Source: Methanobacterium veterum (GTDB lineage Archaea > Methanobacteriota > Methanobacteria > Methanobacteriales > Methanobacteriaceae). From it: a DNA stretch of 64,000 bases. Below, one piece after another: positions 33,501 through 43,743 of this stretch (the first letter of the stretch is position 1; each line of letters starts with the position of its first letter). The translations under genes were made by a program, and so were the position numbers. Where the stretch lies: the NCBI RefSeq assembly GCF_000745485.1, contig NZ_JQJK01000008.1, positions 310,001 through 374,000 of the forward strand. Reading direction: 5' to 3'. The notes beneath the pieces are model-generated. The model had not been told where the DNA came from. It was given only the letters and a program-made list of their open reading frames with translations, and did no database searches.

Positions 33501-35054
33501 TTATTTAGAACAAGCCCCACACCCATAACATCCGAATGCCTCACACCACGGAGTTATATTTTTATTTAATGCTTTCTGATATTCTTTCTTTAAAAATTCT
33601 GAGCTAACACCCGCACTTATATTTTTCCAGGGTAATTCATCTTCAAGACCAAGTTTAAAGTCAATATTTGCCCATTCTTTAAACTTCAATTTTCGTTTAT
33701 AGGTCTTTTCAATCATATCCCCCATTTTCTCATCGCCGATAGACAGGATATGCTGTATAAAAGCACCTTCCAAATTCTCAACCTTTAAATGGACATTTTT
33801 GAGGTTTTTATTTAAATATTCAAATTTAACACTCAGATCATTGAAATCAAAGCTTTCCCATTGAAATGGAGTATGCGGCTTAGGAATAAATGGATTTACA
33901 CTTATTCTAACTGCATTCTTCTTTTTGCTCATTTTACGTATGCTTTTTATAAATTCAACCATTTCTGCCACATCTTCCATGGTTTCAGTGGGCAAACCAG
34001 TTAAAAAATAGAGTTTAACATTCATATTCCTTTTAAAAGCTCTTTTTACAACATTGTAAATCGCCTGATCAAGTATTGGTTTATTTAAAACTTTTCGAAG
34101 ACCCCATGTAGACTCTGGAGCTATTGTTATGGTTTTAAGCCCGCTTCTCTGCAGAATATCTATTAAAGTATCGGTGAGTGATTCTATCCTCATGGATGGA
34201 CTTGTAATTTTAAATCCCATCTCAAGCAGGCCCTCACAAAGTTCTTCTAGTTTAGAATATCCCGAAACATCTGCCCCTATAAGTGCTATTTTATTAAACC
34301 CAGTAGCCTTCTTACCTTTCTCAGCTGTTTTAAAAAGCTTTTTAAGAGATGTTTCTCGCCTGGGCCTGTAAAGACATCCTGCCATACAGAATCTACAGCC
34401 CCTTGTACATCCCCGTGACACTCCCAGGAGAAATGCATCTCCAAAGGCAGGTATAAATTTTTTATCATCAGTTTGAGGAACAATTTGTCTTACTGGATGA
34501 CATGCATTGTCCATATTCTCCACAATGGCCATTTTTACAGGGTTATCAGGTACATAAACTCCTTTTATATCTAAAAAAGCCTCAATTTCTTTTCGCGGAT
34601 CATCAAGTTCCATATAAAGATCCAGCACTTCATCTAAAATAACCTCTGCTTCCCCTATAATAAAAAGATCAATGAATTTACTCATGGGAAGAGGATTTGA
34701 ACTTGCACACGGCCCACCTGCAATTATAAAAGGATCATCTTTATTTCTATTTTCTTTACGGGCCTTAATTCCCGCATTATCCAGCATTTTAAGTACATTG
34801 AAATAATCCTGTTCATATTGAAGTGAAAAACTAATAATATCAAAATCAGCGAGTTTTGTATTTGATTCTAAACTCTCAACATATGGATAAACTACCCTTT
34901 CACAGTAAACATCTTCTCTAGAATTTAGGAAGTCATATATAATATGAAAACCAAGTGAGGACATCGCAGCCTTATATAAATTAGGGTAACATGATGCAAA
35001 TCGTAAGTCCACTTTTCTTGGATTCTTTATTACCACGTTATGTTCCATCAGCAT
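33501..35054 (-). CDS. Radical SAM protein with N-terminal B12-binding-like domain
   Basis: 517 residues. The N-terminal half (about 10-200) is a Rossmann-like cobalamin-binding-type region (ASCYPNLYKAAMSSLGFHII, IIAGGPCASSNPLPMSKFID). The radical SAM core begins with Cx3Cx2C in SRGCTRGCRFCMAG and continues with TIAPESTWGLRKVLNK and YFLTGLPTETMEDVAEM. The C-terminus has an additional Cys cluster (WCEAFGCYGCGACSK) that may hold a second iron-sulfur cluster. The general type is of methylthiotransferase/TIGR03960-like proteins of unknown substrate. Single gene with its own promoter region, divergent from the GT-C gene. Confidence 0.8.
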   Translation of the reverse strand: MLMEHNVVIKNPRKVDLRFASCYPNLYKAAMSSLGFHIIYDFLNSREDVYCERVVYPYVESLESNTKLADFDIISFSLQYEQDYFNVLKMLDNAGIKARKENRNKDDPFIIAGGPCASSNPLPMSKFIDLFIIGEAEVILDEVLDLYMELDDPRKEIEAFLDIKGVYVPDNPVKMAIVENMDNACHPVRQIVPQTDDKKFIPAFGDAFLLGVSRGCTRGCRFCMAGCLYRPRRETSLKKLFKTAEKGKKATGFNKIALIGADVSGYSKLEELCEGLLEMGFKITSPSMRIESLTDTLIDILQRSGLKTITIAPESTWGLRKVLNKPILDQAIYNVVKRAFKRNMNVKLYFLTGLPTETMEDVAEMVEFIKSIRKMSKKKNAVRISVNPFIPKPHTPFQWESFDFNDLSVKFEYLNKNLKNVHLKVENLEGAFIQHILSIGDEKMGDMIEKTYKRKLKFKEWANIDFKLGLEDELPWKNISAGVSSEFLKKEYQKALNKNITPWCEAFGCYGCGACSK

Positions 35055-35214
35055 AATTTATAATTTGATTTATGTTATTATAACAATATAGGGTTATCAT
35101 GTTTAGTAATAAATAACCTTTTATTCATATTTGCATTAATAATACAAGATATTTTAATGTTTTAATTTGCAATTTTCAATTAGAACATTTAAATAACTTA
35201 ATTATAGTGATATA

Positions 35215-36783
35215 ATGAGCTTTAAAATTAAAAATAATCTTGATATTCTTATTATTCTTAGTTTATATCTAATTATAGGGTTAATCTTAATTAATAATTA
35301 TCAATATCTTTTAAATTCTGATGGCATTTCATATATTAGCATTGGTCAAAAATATATCAATGGAGATTTAAGTAATGCAATTAATGGATACTGGGGGCCA
35401 CTCCTATCATGGTTATTGGCTCCACTTTTACTTTTTAGTCCAAATCCTTCGTTTTCAGCTTATTTAATAAAATTACTCTCACTTATTATTGGTTTTTTCA
35501 CTATAATTGGAATAAAATTGTTAATAGCTAATTTTGAAATAGAAAAAACAATTGAAAAGTCCATATTAATTTCTTTAATTCCAATTATATTGTATTTCTC
35601 ATTTTTTATTACCACCCCAGACTTATTAATTGTATGCACCACAATATATTATTTATACTTCTTATTTAATCCCAAATATACAAATAATAAATATAATGGG
35701 TTTTTATGCGGATTTACGGGATCTTTAGCTTATTTAAGTAAAAGTTTTGCTTTACCATTTTTTTTAGTCCATTTTACATTATTTAACATACTTTTTTATC
35801 TTAGAAATTTAAATAAAGAAAAAAGAAGTATAATATTAAAAAACTTATTTATCGGTTTAATAATTTTCTTTATAATTAGCGGAGTATGGATTGCACTAAT
35901 AAGTGATAAATACGGGAAATTTACAATTGGAACTGCTGGAGAATATAATTATGAGTTCATAGGGCCAGAATCACAAGGGCATTATGAATATTACTCAGGA
36001 CTTATGAAACTTCCAAATAAATCTGCTGTTTGCGCATGGGAAGATCCTTCCTACTTTAAAATGGAATCATGGAGTCCATTAGAATCAGGGGAATACTTAA
36101 AATTCCAAATAAATATTATTTTAGAAAATATAATTAAAATTTTCAATATTATTGAATTATTTTCCGTACTTTCAATTTTAATAATCATCGCTGCCATCAC
36201 CATTATTATAAAATCAAGTACAGATATTGAATCCAAAATTAAATTAGCTTACCTATTGATAACTATACTAATATATTCCGGGGGATATAGCTTAATTTTG
36301 ATTGAAGATAGATATCTATGGTTAATAAATATTTTATTACTAATTACAGGTAGTTACATAATCAGTTTATTAATTAGAACAGATTATATAAATAAAATTC
36401 AAAAAAATATTTTGATAATATTTTTAATATTATCTTTCATTATGACCCCAATCACTTTTTTAATTCAAGATTCGCATGTTGGAGAAGCGAATTATAATTT
36501 AAGTGAAGAACTAAAAAATAACTACAATCTTCATGGAAATTTAGCATCCAATGGCAACTTAATAGAATCAGACCACATTGCATTTTATACTGAAAGCAAA
36601 TATTATGGAATACCAAAAAAAACTGGTAACTACACAGAATTAAAGATTGAATTAAAGAATAATAATATCGACTATTATATTGTATGGGGAGACTCAAAAG
36701 AAAATAATTATCTTTCAAAACATTTTAAAGAAATAACAAACGGAAATATTACAAATTTAAAAATTTATTCTTTGAAAAAATAA
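35215..36783 (+). CDS. GT-C-type membrane glycosyltransferase (GT39-like), paralogue 1
   Basis: 522 residues with about 10-12 membrane helices. The first extracellular loop carries the Asp typical of GT-C enzymes (NSDGISYISIGQKYINGD, GYWGPLLSWL), and the C-terminal part is a small soluble domain (GNLASNGNL, YYIVWGDSKENN). Such enzymes use lipid-phosphate sugars as donors, outside the membrane. A TTTAAATAA box about 25 bases before the ATG suggests a leaderless start. Closely related to 37875-39446; the two flank coaD and the NTPase gene. Confidence 0.8.
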   Translation: MSFKIKNNLDILIILSLYLIIGLILINNYQYLLNSDGISYISIGQKYINGDLSNAINGYWGPLLSWLLAPLLLFSPNPSFSAYLIKLLSLIIGFFTIIGIKLLIANFEIEKTIEKSILISLIPIILYFSFFITTPDLLIVCTTIYYLYFLFNPKYTNNKYNGFLCGFTGSLAYLSKSFALPFFLVHFTLFNILFYLRNLNKEKRSIILKNLFIGLIIFFIISGVWIALISDKYGKFTIGTAGEYNYEFIGPESQGHYEYYSGLMKLPNKSAVCAWEDPSYFKMESWSPLESGEYLKFQINIILENIIKIFNIIELFSVLSILIIIAAITIIIKSSTDIESKIKLAYLLITILIYSGGYSLILIEDRYLWLINILLLITGSYIISLLIRTDYINKIQKNILIIFLILSFIMTPITFLIQDSHVGEANYNLSEELKNNYNLHGNLASNGNLIESDHIAFYTESKYYGIPKKTGNYTELKIELKNNNIDYYIVWGDSKENNYLSKHFKEITNGNITNLKIYSLKK

Positions 36784-36806
36784 TAACCAAATAAAAGGTA
36801 AAACAA

Positions 36807-37259
36807 ATGAAATACAAAAACGTAGCCGTAGGGGGCACATTTGATCATTTTCACAGGGGCCATGAGAAATTGCTCAATAAAGCATTTGAGATTGGCAATT
36901 ATATAATGGTTGGAGTTACATCCAACGAATTTGGAGGGAAAAAAGGCAATATTGAACCCTGCTCAAAAAGGATGTTTGAATTAGAGGAATTTTTACAGAA
37001 ATTTAATTCAAGATATACTCTCAAAAGACTGGAAGAACCTTATGGTCCAACTGTCCATGACCCGGAAATAGATGCAATAGTCGTTAGTAAAGAAACAGAG
37101 CCTGTTGCACATAAAATCAATGAAATACGGGATGAAAAAGGAATAAAACCTCTCAAGATTTTTGTTATTGGTTGGGTACTTGCAGAAGACGGGAAACCAA
37201 TTTCTTCAACCAGAATAAGAAATGGAGAAATAGACAGGAACGGCAAAGTTCTTAAATAG
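36807..37259 (+). CDS. coaD: Phosphopantetheine adenylyltransferase (archaeal CoaD)
   Basis: 150 residues. The nucleotidyltransferase HxGH motif is in GGTFDHFHRGHEKLL and the ISSTRIR motif near residue 137. It makes dephospho-CoA from 4'-phosphopantetheine and ATP, the penultimate step of CoA synthesis, in the cytoplasm. The length fits the archaeal form. It starts 23 bases after the GT-C gene and is followed by the NTPase gene after 40 bases, so co-transcription is likely. Confidence 0.92.
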   Translation: MKYKNVAVGGTFDHFHRGHEKLLNKAFEIGNYIMVGVTSNEFGGKKGNIEPCSKRMFELEEFLQKFNSRYTLKRLEEPYGPTVHDPEIDAIVVSKETEPVAHKINEIRDEKGIKPLKIFVIGWVLAEDGKPISSTRIRNGEIDRNGKVLK

Positions 37260-37299
37260 CATCTCTTAAATTTTATGATCTAGTTTAAAAGTCGATAAT

Positions 37300-37827
37300 A
37301 TGAAAGTTGCAGTCGGATCCAGAAACCCGGTAAAGGTCAAAGCTACAAAAAATGTCCTGGATAAAATCTACGGCAAAGTTGAAGTTGTATCAATTGATGC
37401 TGATTCAGGAGTGCCAGATCAACCATTTGGTATAGATCAAACTATTCAAGGAGCTATTAACCGGGCTAAAAATGCTTATTCTAACGAATTTGACATAAGT
37501 GTTGGAATAGAATCTGGATTGATGGAAACACCTAATTCTGTAACTGGTTACATCGATTTACAGTGGTGCGCTGTTTTTGATGGGGAAAAAATAACACTCG
37601 GCGTAAGTTCCGGCTTTGAATATCCTCCAGCTGTCATTGAAGAAGTCTTAAATGGCAAAGAAGTTGGAGAAGTTATGGATGAAGTAACCGGCGTGACTAA
37701 CCTTGGACAAAAAACAGGAGCAGTTAGCTACCTTTCAAAAGGGATGCTTGATAGGACTGAAAACACAGAGCAGTGTGTTTTAACTGCTATGATCCCAAGG
37801 ATGAATAAAGTGATTTATTTTAAATAA
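37300..37827 (+). CDS. Inosine/xanthosine triphosphatase (YjjX/DUF84 family)
   Basis: 175 residues. MKVAVGSRNPVKVKATKNVL, VPDQPFGIDQTIQGAINRAK, VGIESGLMETPN and DLQWCAVFD are family signatures. The enzyme hydrolyses non-canonical ITP/XTP and cleans the nucleotide pool. Codon use and composition are less AT-rich than in the GT-C genes on both sides, consistent with a core gene set into a surface-polysaccharide locus. Confidence 0.88.
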   Translation: MKVAVGSRNPVKVKATKNVLDKIYGKVEVVSIDADSGVPDQPFGIDQTIQGAINRAKNAYSNEFDISVGIESGLMETPNSVTGYIDLQWCAVFDGEKITLGVSSGFEYPPAVIEEVLNGKEVGEVMDEVTGVTNLGQKTGAVSYLSKGMLDRTENTEQCVLTAMIPRMNKVIYFK

Positions 37828-37874
37828 TTTGGAGTTATTAGATCAGTTTAAATAACTTTAGATTATAAAGAAAT

Positions 37875-39446
37875 TTGATGAATTTAAATCGTATTAAGCA
37901 TAATTTAGACTTGATTTCAGTTCTAATAATTTATTTTATAATTGGTTTCTTTTTGATCAACTATTACCAGTATAGCCTCAATGCGGACAGTATATCTTAT
38001 ATCACCATTGCTCAAGAGTATTTAAATGGAAATTTTGCAGATGCAATTAATGGATACTGGAGTCCCCTTTTTTCATGGCTACTAATTCCCTTTTTACCAT
38101 TTAGTTCAAGCCCTCAATTTAATATTTATTTAGCAAGAATTCTTTCCCTAATTACAGGAGTTTTAACTATAATTGGGGTAAATTTACTTATTTCACGATT
38201 TAAAATAGATAAAACATCCAAAACTCTGGTGCTTTTCTCATTAATTCCAATTATTTTATCTTTTCTATTCGGCCTTATTTCTCCAGATCTGCTGGTAACT
38301 ACCATACTATTATACTATTTATATATTATATTCGACCCAGATTATCCAAATAAAAAATATGCAGGCATATCATGTGGAATTCTAGGGGCATTAGCTTATT
38401 TAAGTAAAAGTTACGCGTTACCTTTGTTTTTAGCTCATTTCTTGTTGTTTAATTTATATTACTATTTTAAAAGTGTAGATAAAGAAAAAAGACGTAAAAT
38501 ATTTAAAAACCTTATTTTAGGCCTAACAATATTTTTTATTATAAGTGGAGTATGGATAACTTTAATAAGTGATAAATACGGGAAATCAACATTTGGAACT
38601 GCCGGAGACTACAATCATGAACTGGTAGGTCCACAATCCCAGGGACATTTTGTTTATTACTACGGGATTATTAAACCTCCCAATGAGTTCGCAGTTAGTG
38701 CTTGGGAGGATCCTTCATACTTCAAAATGAAATCATGGAGCGCTTTGGATTCATGGGACAATTTTAAATATCAAATTAAGTCAATTTTAAGTAATATAGT
38801 GAATATGATCAGTATATTTGAGGTTGCTTCTCTTTTTGCCATAATAATTTTTATTGCAAGCATCATCCTGGTCTTTAAATTGAAACTCAATAAGACCTCA
38901 AAAAATAAGTTAATTTATTTAATAACAACTATAATCCTTTATTTAGGAGGATACAGCTTAGTTTTAATTGAACCACGGTATTTATGGCTAGTGAATATTT
39001 TATTGTTAATAATGGGAGTTTATTTACTCAACTTACTGTTTGAAATAGGTTCTTTAAAAAATACTGTCAAAAATATTCTACTGGTATTTTTGATCCTCTC
39101 ATTTGTAGTAAATCCCATTAATGCTTTGATTCTAAATTTAAATATAGGTAAAGACAGCTACACATTAAGTGAAGCATTAAAATGCTGCAACGTACAGGGT
39201 AATTTAGCATCCAATGATGAATGGAGAGTGTCCGACTATATATCCTATTATACAAGCAGTAAATATTATGGGCAAACAAAACAAAATGAGAGTTATAACG
39301 ATTTAAAAAAAGAATTAAAAGTAAATAATATCGATTATTACCTTGTTTGGGGATATACAAAGGAAAATAGTAACCTATCACATGATTTTAAAGAAGTAAC
39401 CAATGGAACCATCGATCAATTGAGAATTTACGCCGTAAAAAGCTGA
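37875..39446 (+). CDS. GT-C-type membrane glycosyltransferase (GT39-like), paralogue 2
   Basis: 523 residues; two adjacent ATGs, either could be used (37875 or 37878). Same architecture as 35215-36783: the loop Asp in NADSISYITIAQEYLNGN, GYWSPLFSWLL, helices throughout and the C-terminal GNLASNDEWR, YYLVWGYTKENS. Long identical blocks (ISGVWI, LISDKYGK, AWEDPSYFKM) show a recent duplication. Probably attaches a sugar from a polyprenyl-phosphate donor during N-glycan or surface polymer synthesis. Confidence 0.8.
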   Translation: MMNLNRIKHNLDLISVLIIYFIIGFFLINYYQYSLNADSISYITIAQEYLNGNFADAINGYWSPLFSWLLIPFLPFSSSPQFNIYLARILSLITGVLTIIGVNLLISRFKIDKTSKTLVLFSLIPIILSFLFGLISPDLLVTTILLYYLYIIFDPDYPNKKYAGISCGILGALAYLSKSYALPLFLAHFLLFNLYYYFKSVDKEKRRKIFKNLILGLTIFFIISGVWITLISDKYGKSTFGTAGDYNHELVGPQSQGHFVYYYGIIKPPNEFAVSAWEDPSYFKMKSWSALDSWDNFKYQIKSILSNIVNMISIFEVASLFAIIIFIASIILVFKLKLNKTSKNKLIYLITTIILYLGGYSLVLIEPRYLWLVNILLLIMGVYLLNLLFEIGSLKNTVKNILLVFLILSFVVNPINALILNLNIGKDSYTLSEALKCCNVQGNLASNDEWRVSDYISYYTSSKYYGQTKQNESYNDLKKELKVNNIDYYLVWGYTKENSNLSHDFKEVTNGTIDQLRIYAVKS

Positions 39447-39592
39447 ATAATGCTCAAATAGAGAAGTTACACCATACTTATTAAATCATAGGCTAAAATT
39501 AATGATGTAACTTAATATTTCAACCTCGGTTCCAAAAGTCATATTTAATTTAACACCTAACAATAACTTACAAAATTACTAACAGGGTTTAC

Positions 39593-41278
39593 ATGGGCGA
39601 TTTATCTAATTCACATAAACTTTTTAAAAAATACAGCGGCCACATTTTACTGGCTGTTTTAGTAATAATTGTAAGCCTAATAACTTATTACAGGGTAAAA
39701 ATTCAGATGGACCTTGGCCCGATATGGGATACCTACGATTTCCTTTCAAATGCACTATTATTTGCTGGTCAAGGTACAGGTTATTCAGATCTAACCCGGC
39801 CACCTGTTCTTCCATTTTTGACTTCTATTTTATTTAGACTAGGGTACACATCTTCCATATCTATCTTCATTGTAGATGGCTTGCTGTTTATTTTTGGAGT
39901 TATTGGACTTTTCTTACTTCTAAAACTACAGTTTAATGATATTTTAAGCTTTTTAGGCAGTTTACTTTATGCAACTTTTCCCATTATTATTTCATTTGTA
40001 GGGGTCGGCCTTTCAGATATTCCAAGCGTTTCATTTGCAATATGGACAATCTATTTTACAATCTTAGCTGTTAAAAAGAATTCAAAGTTTTTTTATCTGT
40101 CATTTCCATTAATGATGCTAACTTTTTTAACTAGATATCCTTCTGCACTCTTAATATTCCCGGTATTGTTCTACATTCTAATTAACAGAAAATCCGTTGA
40201 AATTAAAGATATAATAATTGGAATAAGTTCATCACTTTTATTATTGATTCCAGTTCTTATTTTCTTTTACGAAGTCTTTGGCAATCCCTTTTATTCATTT
40301 CTCAATTTTTTCGGCTCAAGTTCAGCAACCGTCTCAACAAATTACAGCGCATACAATCCAGATATTTTATATTTCATAAAAAATTTACCATTGTTTATTG
40401 GAGATCAATTGGTTACAATTATATTTATTATTATACTATGTTTTGGGGTTTATCTGCTTTTTAAATCTAAAAAAGCGTTTAAATCTAAGATTAAATTATT
40501 TAATACACCATCTCTCAATAAAATCACAGTTATAAAGTTAATATTATTCATTATATTAACACTGGCTTTTGTAGGGACTTTTGGCAAGTTATATTATATG
40601 GGGAGCGAAATACTATTCTTTGCCATGGCCTATTTACTGTATGATCTGGTTAAAAATCTTAATATAAATAATATAGACATACATCTGCTTGTTTTCGCGT
40701 GGTTCATGGCTTTCTTTATATTCCACAGCGCATATTCAGTTAAAGACTACAGATATTTCGTTACAATGGCTCCTGCAGTGGCCTATTTTTTAATATTAAG
40801 TATAAATCAAATTTACGGCAAATTAGAGTTTAAAATTAAAAATATAAATGTGACATCCTACTTATTTTCAATAATTCTAATTATTATAATTATTTCATCC
40901 ACCATGTCCTGTTTATCCAGTGTTCAAGAAACAAATAATAACCTTAAAATAATAGACCAAAACATGAAATCAGCAAGCCAGTGGCTTATAAATTATGACC
41001 CAAATTATGAAACTAAAACTGTTTATTCAGACTTATGGCCATATTCTGGTTGGTATCTAAAAATGAACATTGGAATGATGCCCATATTTAGAGACGATCA
41101 AATGTATTATACTGGTACTAATGATCATAATTTCAGCCAACAGGATAGCATTGCAGCTAATAATTATCTCGTTAGAAATAATGTTTACTATTGTTTCTCA
41201 ACATTGCAAAAATTAAATTTAACATCTTACAAACCAATTAAACAAATTGGAAAAACAGTAATTTACAAAAGAGTATAG
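39593..41278 (+). CDS. GT-C-type membrane glycosyltransferase (GT39/PMT-like)
   Basis: 561 residues with about 11 helices. The first loop has the acidic site GPIWDTYDFLSNALLFAG and a TRPPVLPFLTSILF helix; a second is YATFPIIISFVGVGLSDIPS. The C-terminal soluble part starts around SASQWLINYDPNYETK. The pattern fits the PMT/ArnT-like GT39 family using polyprenyl-linked sugars. It is not close to the pair at 35215/37875. The GT4 gene starts five bases after its stop, so they form an operon. Confidence 0.8.
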   Translation: MGDLSNSHKLFKKYSGHILLAVLVIIVSLITYYRVKIQMDLGPIWDTYDFLSNALLFAGQGTGYSDLTRPPVLPFLTSILFRLGYTSSISIFIVDGLLFIFGVIGLFLLLKLQFNDILSFLGSLLYATFPIIISFVGVGLSDIPSVSFAIWTIYFTILAVKKNSKFFYLSFPLMMLTFLTRYPSALLIFPVLFYILINRKSVEIKDIIIGISSSLLLLIPVLIFFYEVFGNPFYSFLNFFGSSSATVSTNYSAYNPDILYFIKNLPLFIGDQLVTIIFIIILCFGVYLLFKSKKAFKSKIKLFNTPSLNKITVIKLILFIILTLAFVGTFGKLYYMGSEILFFAMAYLLYDLVKNLNINNIDIHLLVFAWFMAFFIFHSAYSVKDYRYFVTMAPAVAYFLILSINQIYGKLEFKIKNINVTSYLFSIILIIIIISSTMSCLSSVQETNNNLKIIDQNMKSASQWLINYDPNYETKTVYSDLWPYSGWYLKMNIGMMPIFRDDQMYYTGTNDHNFSQQDSIAANNYLVRNNVYYCFSTLQKLNLTSYKPIKQIGKTVIYKRV

Positions 41279-41283
41279 ATCAC

Positions 41284-42468
41284 ATGAAAATAGGAGTTAT
41301 AACATCAGCATACCCTGAATTTGAAGATGATCCACATGGAATCTTTGTACACCGGCTGATGAGGGAAATAAGTAAACATGGACACGAAGTACACATTCTA
41401 GCCCCTTATACTGGTGAAAAAACCAAATATGTGCTGGAAGGAGTGCATGTGGAAAGGTTCCACTACTTTTATCCAAAAAGGTTTCAGAAATTATGCGGCA
41501 GATCTGGAATGATAGATAACGTAAAAGAGGGGTTTCTTGTGAAACTTCAGGTTTTAACGTTCCTTTTCTTTAATATAATCCATTCACTTAAAAAACTTAA
41601 GGATATGGACATTGTTCATGTGCAGTGGCCTATTCCAAATGGGCTAGGTGCACTATTTTTAAAAAAAATCTATGAAATTTCTTACATAAACACAATACAC
41701 GGTGAAGAAGTATATCTCTCTAAACAGTATCATACTTTGTTTGCACTTAACTGGTTTGTTAATAATTCAGTTAAAACAATAACCAATAGTTCAGCAACCA
41801 GAGATTCGTGCCTGGAAGCTGGCATTGAAAAAGATAAATTAGACATAATACCCTTTGGAGTGGATACTGCATTTTTCAAGCCTTTAAAAATATCAAAAAA
41901 TAAAAATATATTCCAAATACTGGCAGTTGGGTACTTGATAGAAAGAAAAGGTTTTGAATATCTTATACATGCCATGAAAGATATTTTAAAAGAACACAGT
42001 AATGTTCAATTGACCATAGTTGGCTCAGGTCCTCTAAAGGCAAAACTTAAAAATATTATAAAAGAATTAAAATTAGGAGATAATGCTAAAATTATAAAAA
42101 ACGTCTCTGATGATGAATTACTGCACTTGTACAATTCATCTGACTTTTTTGTTCTTCCTTCTATTGTAGATTCTCAGGGAAATACTGAAGGTCTTGGAGT
42201 GGTTTTACTAGAGGCTATGGCTTGTGGGTTACCTGTCATTGGGTCTGATACTGGTGGAATTCCAGATATTGTTCAAGATGGTGAAACTGGATTGTTAGTG
42301 CCTGAGAAAGATATTTCTGGGCTTTCAAAGGCTATTTTAAATTTAATTGAAAATGAGGAATTAAGAGAAAAACTTGCAGTTAATGGTTATAATAAAGTTA
42401 GGGAGAAATTTAGCTGGGAAAAGATTGCCGAGGATTATTTGAAAGTTTATAAACATTCAAAGAAATAA
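41284..42468 (+). CDS. Glycosyltransferase family 4
   Basis: 394 residues of the GT-B fold. N-terminal domain with HGIFVHRLMREISKHGHEVH; the inter-domain IPFGVDTAFFKPL; C-terminal domain with AVGYLIERKGFEYLIHAM and the donor site EGLGVVLLEAMACGLPVIGS. It transfers a nucleotide-activated sugar with retention, in the cytoplasm, building the lipid-linked glycan. Downstream of the GT39-like gene and upstream of the DegT aminotransferase in one surface-glycan locus. Confidence 0.9.
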   Translation: MKIGVITSAYPEFEDDPHGIFVHRLMREISKHGHEVHILAPYTGEKTKYVLEGVHVERFHYFYPKRFQKLCGRSGMIDNVKEGFLVKLQVLTFLFFNIIHSLKKLKDMDIVHVQWPIPNGLGALFLKKIYEISYINTIHGEEVYLSKQYHTLFALNWFVNNSVKTITNSSATRDSCLEAGIEKDKLDIIPFGVDTAFFKPLKISKNKNIFQILAVGYLIERKGFEYLIHAMKDILKEHSNVQLTIVGSGPLKAKLKNIIKELKLGDNAKIIKNVSDDELLHLYNSSDFFVLPSIVDSQGNTEGLGVVLLEAMACGLPVIGSDTGGIPDIVQDGETGLLVPEKDISGLSKAILNLIENEELREKLAVNGYNKVREKFSWEKIAEDYLKVYKHSKK

Positions 42469-42637
42469 ATTTTGAGAATAGATAATATAACCCCCATATC
42501 ACATTAATAAACATTATTGAGATTATGTGAAGTTAGATTTATTAAAGATCACGGATAGTTATCTTAAGTGTTGAAAGAACTCACATTAGTTTCTTTTATA
42601 TCAAAAGTATCATGAATAAAATTCAGTTGGTTTTACA

Positions 42638-43726
42638 ATGATTAACGTTACAATGACAGATGTTCCAGAATTAGAAGATTACATAGAATATTTAAGAGTT
42701 ATTTGGAACGAACGAATATTAACAAATGATGGTGAACTTTTAAGATTATTGGAAACAAAGTTAAAAGCTTATTTAAAAGTTAAAAACCTAATGGCCGTTA
42801 CAAATGGTACACTTGCTCTTCAAATAGCATTAAAATCACTCCCCATTAAAGGAGAAGTGATTACTACCCCATTTACATTCTCTGCCACCACAAATTCTAT
42901 ATTATGGGAAGGTCTGACTCCTGTTTTTGCAGATATTGACGAGAACACTTTCAACATTGACCCTACTTCCATTGAAACGAAAATAACCGATAAAACTAGC
43001 TGTATACTTGCAGTACATGTATATGGAAATCCTTGTCAAGTCAAAGAATTACAAGAAATTGCAGATGATCATTCTCTTAAATTAATCTATGATGCTGCAC
43101 ATGCTTTTGGAGTTGAGTATAACAACAAATCAGTTTTAGAATATGGAGATGTCTCTACCTTAAGCTTCCATGCGACTAAAGTTTTTAATACAATCGAAGG
43201 TGGAGCTTTAACTACTTCTGATAAAAATTTGGTGGAAAAAATAAAATTAATGCGTAATCATGGTATTATATCCGAAGAGGAAGTGATTATTCCAGGAACT
43301 AACGCAAAAATGAACGAATTTCAAGCAGCCATGGGTTTATGTAACCTTAAAAACATAGATCAAAACATAGAAAAGAGAAAAAAAATTTATGAAATTTACA
43401 GGGACAATCTTGAAGGTAATGATCTCAAATTCCAAAAGATAGTAGCATCCAAATATAACTACTCATATATGCCTGTTTGTTTCAAAAACTTAAAGGTAAG
43501 AAATGAAATTTATAATCAGCTGCTAAAAGAGGGAATTCACTGCAGGAAATATTTTTATCCATTAACTGTAAATTTTGAATATTTCAACAATAATAATTTA
43601 GTCGAAAAATATGATTTAAAAAAGGCTTCTAATATTGCAGATAGAATTTTATGTTTACCAATTTATCCCGATCTAGAGGAAGAAATTGTTAATGAAATTA
43701 TAACTAAAATATCTTCTTTGATCTAA
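42638..43726 (+). CDS. DegT/DnrJ/EryC1-type sugar aminotransferase
   Basis: 362 residues. MAVTNGTLALQIALKSL, TTPFTFSATTNSILWEGLTPVFADI, YDAAHAFGVEYNNKSV and the PLP Lys in SFHATKVFNTIEGGA are family signatures. It aminates a nucleotide keto-sugar, giving an amino sugar for the glycan. An AT-rich promoter region of 169 bases precedes it, so it may have its own transcript. It converges with the minus-strand genes to its right. Confidence 0.88.
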   Translation: MINVTMTDVPELEDYIEYLRVIWNERILTNDGELLRLLETKLKAYLKVKNLMAVTNGTLALQIALKSLPIKGEVITTPFTFSATTNSILWEGLTPVFADIDENTFNIDPTSIETKITDKTSCILAVHVYGNPCQVKELQEIADDHSLKLIYDAAHAFGVEYNNKSVLEYGDVSTLSFHATKVFNTIEGGALTTSDKNLVEKIKLMRNHGIISEEEVIIPGTNAKMNEFQAAMGLCNLKNIDQNIEKRKKIYEIYRDNLEGNDLKFQKIVASKYNYSYMPVCFKNLKVRNEIYNQLLKEGIHCRKYFYPLTVNFEYFNNNNLVEKYDLKKASNIADRILCLPIYPDLEEEIVNEIITKISSLI

Positions 43727-43743
43727 ATATTAAATGTTATTAC

